Positions 60,638 through 64,000 of a stretch of 64,000 bases of DNA are shown here, in pieces. Position 1 is the stretch's first letter, and every line of letters starts with the position of its first letter. The notes under the pieces are model-generated. The model searched no databases. It was not told where the DNA came from and saw only the letters and a list, made by a program, of their open reading frames with translations. The position numbers and the translations under genes are program-made. Source of the stretch: Pleomorphomonas carboxyditropha. GTDB lineage: Bacteria; Pseudomonadota; Alphaproteobacteria; Rhizobiales; Pleomorphomonadaceae. The DNA lies in contig NZ_NQVN01000002.1 of assembly GCF_002770725.1 (NCBI RefSeq), positions 150,622 to 214,621 on the forward strand, written 5' to 3'.

Positions 60638-61612
60638 ATGAAGCTTACCTACACCGTTGCCATGACCCTTGCCGCCGGCGCGATGGCGCTCGGCGTATCC
60701 GCCGTCGAGGCCCGCACGTTCCGCGCCGCCGACGTGCAGCCGCCGGATTACCCGACCGTCAAGGCCGTCAACTTCATGAGCGACGAGCTCAGCAAGGCCA
60801 CCGACGGCAAGTACAGCATCAAGGTGTTCCCGAGCTCGCAGCTCGGCTCGGAAAAGGACACCATCGAGCAGATCAAGCTCGGCGCCATCGACTTCCTGCG
60901 CGTCAACGCCGGCACGCTCAACACCATCTGCCCGGCCATGACCGTGCCGGTGATGCCCTTCGTGTTCCGCGACGTCGACCACTTCCACCATGTCGTCGAC
61001 GGCCCGATCGGCGACGAGATCCTGGCCGACTGCGAGGCGCACGGCATGGTCGGCCTCGCCTTCTACGATTCCGGCTCGCGCTCGTTCTACACCCGCAATC
61101 CGGTGCGCAGCATCGACGACCTCAAAGGTCTCAAGATCCGCGTCCAGCAGTCGGACGTCTGGGTGGCCATGATGAAGCTGCTCGGCGCCAATCCGACGCC
61201 GATGCCGACCGGCGAGGTGTTCACCGGCCTCAAGACCGGCCTGATCGACGGTGCCGAGAACAACTGGCCGACCTACCAGACGTCGCACGCCTACGAGGTG
61301 GCCAAGTACTACACGCTGGACGAGCATTCGATGGCGCCCGACGTGCTGCTGATGTCGAAGAAGGTCTACGACAGCTTCACGCCGGAAGAGCAGGCCGCCG
61401 TCCGCAAGGCCGCCAAGGACTCCGTGCCCTACATGCGTCAGCTTTGGGCCGAGCTCGAAAGCCAGTCCCAGGACATCGTCGGCAAGGCCGGCGTCGAGGT
61501 GATCACCATCGACAAGGCGCCGTTCCAGGCCGCCATGAAGCCGCTCTACGACGAGTTCCTGACCGATCCGGCGCTCAAGGACCTGCTGCAGCGCATCGCC
61601 GACTTCAAGTGA
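60638..61612 (+). CDS. TRAP transporter substrate-binding protein DctP type
   Basis: A 324-residue exported DctP/TAXI-class binding protein. Signal peptide MKLTYTVAMTLAAGAMALGVSAVEA; mature part with FRAADVQPPDYPTVKAVNFMSDELSK, FPSSQLGSEKDTIEQIKLGAIDFLRVN and the carboxylate-binding Arg in GLKIRVQQSDVW, followed by GLIDGAENNWPTYQTSHAYE. GGGAGGACC precedes the ATG. Because it follows hexuronate genes, the ligand is probably a hexuronate or related sugar acid. The 184-base gap to the next gene (61613-61796) holds nothing I can name apart from GC-rich repeats of CCGGC. Confidence 0.93.
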   Translation: MKLTYTVAMTLAAGAMALGVSAVEARTFRAADVQPPDYPTVKAVNFMSDELSKATDGKYSIKVFPSSQLGSEKDTIEQIKLGAIDFLRVNAGTLNTICPAMTVPVMPFVFRDVDHFHHVVDGPIGDEILADCEAHGMVGLAFYDSGSRSFYTRNPVRSIDDLKGLKIRVQQSDVWVAMMKLLGANPTPMPTGEVFTGLKTGLIDGAENNWPTYQTSHAYEVAKYYTLDEHSMAPDVLLMSKKVYDSFTPEEQAAVRKAAKDSVPYMRQLWAELESQSQDIVGKAGVEVITIDKAPFQAAMKPLYDEFLTDPALKDLLQRIADFK

Positions 61613-61796
61613 GGACCGTGGCCAGCCGGCGGCATACCCGCCGGCCGGCCACCGACGGCTATGGGCAGAACCGGCCCGGCGGCGCCAGGCGTCCCGATGG
61701 CTTTCCGGCCGGGCTGCCGCCTCTTCCAATCGTCATCGCCTGTACGCCAGCCGCCGCCGCCCGGCGACGACCGGACAGGCTCAAGGAGATAAACGG

Positions 61797-62351
61797 ATGG
61801 CTGCGAACCTGCAGACCCCGACGCGCCGACTGACGACCGAGGAGGTCGGCGGGACTTTGGCGGTCTATTTCCGCTTTCAGGCCCGGCTTTCGCGCATTTG
61901 CCTGAAGTTCGCGGTGTTGGGCCTGATCATCATTCTCCTGGCGGTCCTCTATCAGATCTGGGGCCGCTACGTCATGAACGACTCGCCGTCCTGGACCGAG
62001 ATCCTGGCGCTGGTCGTCGTTCTCTACGTCACCTGCTTCGCCGCCGCCGTCGGCGTGCGCGACGGCCGCCACATCGGCATGGAGTCCTTCCTGGCCTTCG
62101 CGCCGCCCAGGGTCCGGCTGTGGGCCGACATCGCCGTCTATCTCGGCATGATGGTGTTCGGCGCCTTCATGAGCTACGGCGGCACCGTGCTCGCCGGGGA
62201 AATGTGGGAATACGTCAATCCCGGCCTGCCCATCAGCCAGGGCTGGTCCTACGTGCCGCTCGCCGTCGGCGGCCTGCTGATCATCATCTTCGCCATCGAG
62301 CGCATCATCGCCCGCGTCAACAACCTGGAGGTCGTTCCGTCATGGCACTGA
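61797..62351 (+). CDS. TRAP transporter small permease DctQ type
   Basis: A 184-residue membrane protein with four helices (FAVLGLIIILLAVLYQIWGRYVM, ILALVVVLYVTCFAAAVGV, IAVYLGMMVFGAFMSYGG, YVPLAVGGLLIIIFAIERI). SWTEILA and the DGRHIGMESF loop are family marks. It has AAGGAGA upstream. It overlaps the large permease gene by 10 bases. Confidence 0.93.
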   Translation: MAANLQTPTRRLTTEEVGGTLAVYFRFQARLSRICLKFAVLGLIIILLAVLYQIWGRYVMNDSPSWTEILALVVVLYVTCFAAAVGVRDGRHIGMESFLAFAPPRVRLWADIAVYLGMMVFGAFMSYGGTVLAGEMWEYVNPGLPISQGWSYVPLAVGGLLIIIFAIERIIARVNNLEVVPSWH

Positions 62352-63622
62352 CCATTCTCTGCCTGACCTTCGTCCTCGGATTGCTGGTCGGCATGCCGGT
62401 GGTGTTCGCCATCGGCCTGTCCTCGCTCGCCACCGTGCTCTACGAAGGGCTGCCCGTCGCCGTCGTCTTCCAGCGCATGGCGGCCGGCATGAACGTCTTC
62501 GCCTTCCTGACCATCCCCTTCTTCATCTTCACCGGCGAACTGATGATGTACGGCGGCATCGCCGACCGCATCATCCGCTGCTCGAAGGCGCTGGTCGGCC
62601 ACGTGCGCGGCGGCCTCGGCATGACCAATGTGGTGGCCTGCACCATGTTCGGCGGCGTTTCCGGCTCGCCGGTCGCCGACGTCTCGGCCATGGGCTCGGC
62701 GCTGATCCCGCTGATGAAGAAGGAAGGCATCGACGCCGACTACGCCGTCAACGTCACCACCTATTCGTCGCTGGTCGGCGCCGTCATGCCCACCAGCCAC
62801 AACATGATCATCTACTCGCTGGCCGCCGGCGGCATCGTGTCGATGAATTCGCTGATCATGGCCGGCGCCGTGCCGGCGGTGATCCTGTCGATCGCCAACC
62901 TGCTGACCGCCTACTTCGTCGCCCGTGCCCGCAACTACCCGCGCGGCCAGTTCCCCGGCTGGCACGAGGTGGCCCTGTCGCTGGCCGTCGCCTTGCCCGG
63001 CCTGTTCATCATGGTGATCATCGTCGGCGGCATCCTGTCCGGCGTGTTCACCGCCGCCGAAGCCGGCGCCGTGGCGGCCCTCTATGCCCTGCTCCTCACG
63101 GTTTTCGTCTACCGCAGCCTGAGCTGGCAGCATTTCCTCAAGGCGGCGGCCAAGGCCTCCAAGACCACCGGCATCGTGCTGCTGCTGGTCGGCATCTCCA
63201 CGATGTTCGGCTATCTGATGAGCATCTACGGCGTGGCCGAGCTGGCCGGCCAGTTCCTGAGCTCGATCAGCACGACGCCATGGGTCGTCTTCATCCTGGT
63301 CGACATCGCGCTGTTCGTATTCGGCATCTTCCTCGACATGGCCGCCCACATCCTGGTCTGCACGCCGATCTTCCTGCCGATCGTCGTCCAGTACGGCATG
63401 GACCCGGTGCAGTTCGGCATCATCGTGCTGCTCAACTGCACCATCGGCCTCAACACGCCGCCGGTCGGCGCCGCCTTCTACCTCGGCTGCGCCATCGGCG
63501 AGGTGTCGGTGAGCAAGGTGGTCAGGTCGATCTGGCCGTTCATGGCCGCCTTGTGGGTGACGCTGCTGATCGTCACGCTGGTGCCTGAGACGTCGATGTT
63601 CGTGCACGATCTCCTGAAGTAA
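62342..63622 (+). CDS. TRAP transporter large permease DctM type
   Basis: A 426-residue membrane protein with about 12 helices. FIFTGELMMYGGIADRI, MFGGVSGSPVADVSAMG and LLNCTIGLNTPPVGAAFYLGCAIG are typical DctM segments, including the Na+-coupled transport loops. I chose ATG 62342 inside the DctQ end, the usual overlap for these pairs. Together with DctP/DctQ it imports a sugar acid at the cost of the sodium gradient. Confidence 0.94.
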   Translation: MALTILCLTFVLGLLVGMPVVFAIGLSSLATVLYEGLPVAVVFQRMAAGMNVFAFLTIPFFIFTGELMMYGGIADRIIRCSKALVGHVRGGLGMTNVVACTMFGGVSGSPVADVSAMGSALIPLMKKEGIDADYAVNVTTYSSLVGAVMPTSHNMIIYSLAAGGIVSMNSLIMAGAVPAVILSIANLLTAYFVARARNYPRGQFPGWHEVALSLAVALPGLFIMVIIVGGILSGVFTAAEAGAVAALYALLLTVFVYRSLSWQHFLKAAAKASKTTGIVLLLVGISTMFGYLMSIYGVAELAGQFLSSISTTPWVVFILVDIALFVFGIFLDMAAHILVCTPIFLPIVVQYGMDPVQFGIIVLLNCTIGLNTPPVGAAFYLGCAIGEVSVSKVVRSIWPFMAALWVTLLIVTLVPETSMFVHDLLK

Positions 63623-63655
63623 CCGGCGGAAGCCATCCGCCCGGTTCATGCAGAG

Positions 63656-63682
63656 CGGCCGCCTCCCTCGGGGAAGCGGCCG
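63656..63682 (+). terminator. Candidate terminator after the TRAP operon
   Basis: CGGCCGC (63656-63662) pairs with GCGGCCG (63676-63682), followed by TTGTCGTTTCTGG. It lies 34 bases after the dctM-like stop, between convergent genes. The T tract is weak. Confidence 0.5.
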
Positions 63683-63745
63683 TTGTCGTTTCTGGTCAGG
63701 CGTGTGGTAGCGGCGGGTCTGGCCGGCGAAAAGCCGGCATGCGCC

Positions 63746-64000
63746 TCAGCGGCCGTTGAACTCCGGCAGGTGGTTGATGAAATAGGCCGGCAGCTTGAGG
63801 CTCATCACCTCGGCCATCGGCAGCACGCCTTCGAGATGCTCGCGCATCAGCCGCGTCGCCGCCTCCGCGTCCTTGGCGATCACCGCCTCGGAGATGCGAC
63901 GGTGCTCGGCCACCACGTTTTCCATGCGCCCGGGCACCGCCAGCGTCAGCCGACGGTAGCGGTCGATCTGCGTCTTGGCCTGCTGGATCAGCCGCCAGAA
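63746..64000 (-). CDS. GntR-family (FCD) regulator, C-terminal part
   Basis: The last ~84 residues of an FCD-domain regulator whose start lies beyond the right edge. Visible: FWRLIQQAKTQIDRYRRLTL, then EHRRISEAVIAKDAEAATRLMREHLEGVLP, with the His residues (EHRRI, REHLE) that bind the metal in FCD domains, and a closing AYFINHLPEFNGR. It is convergent with the TRAP operon and is a good candidate to control it, perhaps through the ATATATCAC sites. Confidence 0.85.
   Translation of the reverse strand, partial: FWRLIQQAKTQIDRYRRLTLAVPGRMENVVAEHRRISEAVIAKDAEAATRLMREHLEGVLPMAEVMSLKLPAYFINHLPEFNGR

Overview
The window is GC-rich (roughly 65%), densely coded and full of ATGA/GTGA translationally coupled operons. 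It carries copies of the palindromic intergenic repeats typical of Hyphomicrobiales (Rhizobiales), motifs matching the Irr iron control element, Hmu-type heme import genes, and many ABC and TRAP sugar importers. This points to an alphaproteobacterium of the Hyphomicrobiales, probably soil- or plant-associated; the genus cannot be read from the sequence. No rRNA, tRNA, CRISPR array, integrase or transposase was seen.

Layout. 1-2.0 kb: the end of a DadA-like FAD oxidoreductase and an alpha-ketoglutaric semialdehyde dehydrogenase (probably hydroxyproline or sugar-acid catabolism). 2.3-9.5 kb: a LacI regulator divergent from a BMP/PnrA-type nucleoside-like ABC importer (binding protein, double ATPase, two permeases) ending with an ADP-ribosylglycohydrolase-family enzyme. 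9.5-13 kb: an RraA-family remnant and two exported hydrolases (an Ig-like esterase and a ceramidase-like enzyme). 13.3-18.9 kb: a TetR regulator and a partly decayed classical heme locus. HutX, an IsdG/HmuQ-type heme degrader and HmuTUV are intact, but the TonB-dependent receptor and a HutW-type radical SAM gene are remnants. 18.9-21 kb: a dienelactone hydrolase, a repeat element and an esterase remnant. 21.4-36.8 kb: a large Has-type hemophore locus: ECF sigma, FecR anti-sigma, HasR-like receptor, two tandem HasA-like hemophores with RTX-like C-terminal tails, type I secretion ABC and membrane-fusion proteins, two heme oxygenases, an intact HutW, a DUF454 membrane protein, and ExbB-ExbD-TonB. 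36.8-42.8 kb: a GGDEF protein and a BtsS/BtsR (LytS/LytTR) pair flanking a CstA-family transporter. 43-59.7 kb: a pectin/hexuronate locus with binding protein, three cytoplasmic-type carbohydrate-active proteins (840-aa unknown, GH105, GH28), ABC ATPase and permeases, LacI and GntR regulators, UxuA, a UxuB-like SDR, UxaA and UxaB. 59.7-64 kb: a hydratase remnant, a DctPQM TRAP transporter and the end of a GntR regulator.

Working model. In the heme half, HasA-like proteins would be exported by HasD/HasE with an unlinked TolC, scavenge heme, deliver it to HasR energised by ExbBD-TonB, pass it through HmuTUV, and have it opened by several unrelated heme-degrading enzymes. The most distinctive system is the twin HasA-RTX hemophore pair, which lacks the usual histidine ligand. 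In the sugar half, imported pectic oligosaccharides would be cut inside the cell to uronic acids and turned into 2-keto-3-deoxygluconate. At least five genes are visibly decayed, so the region has been remodelled recently.
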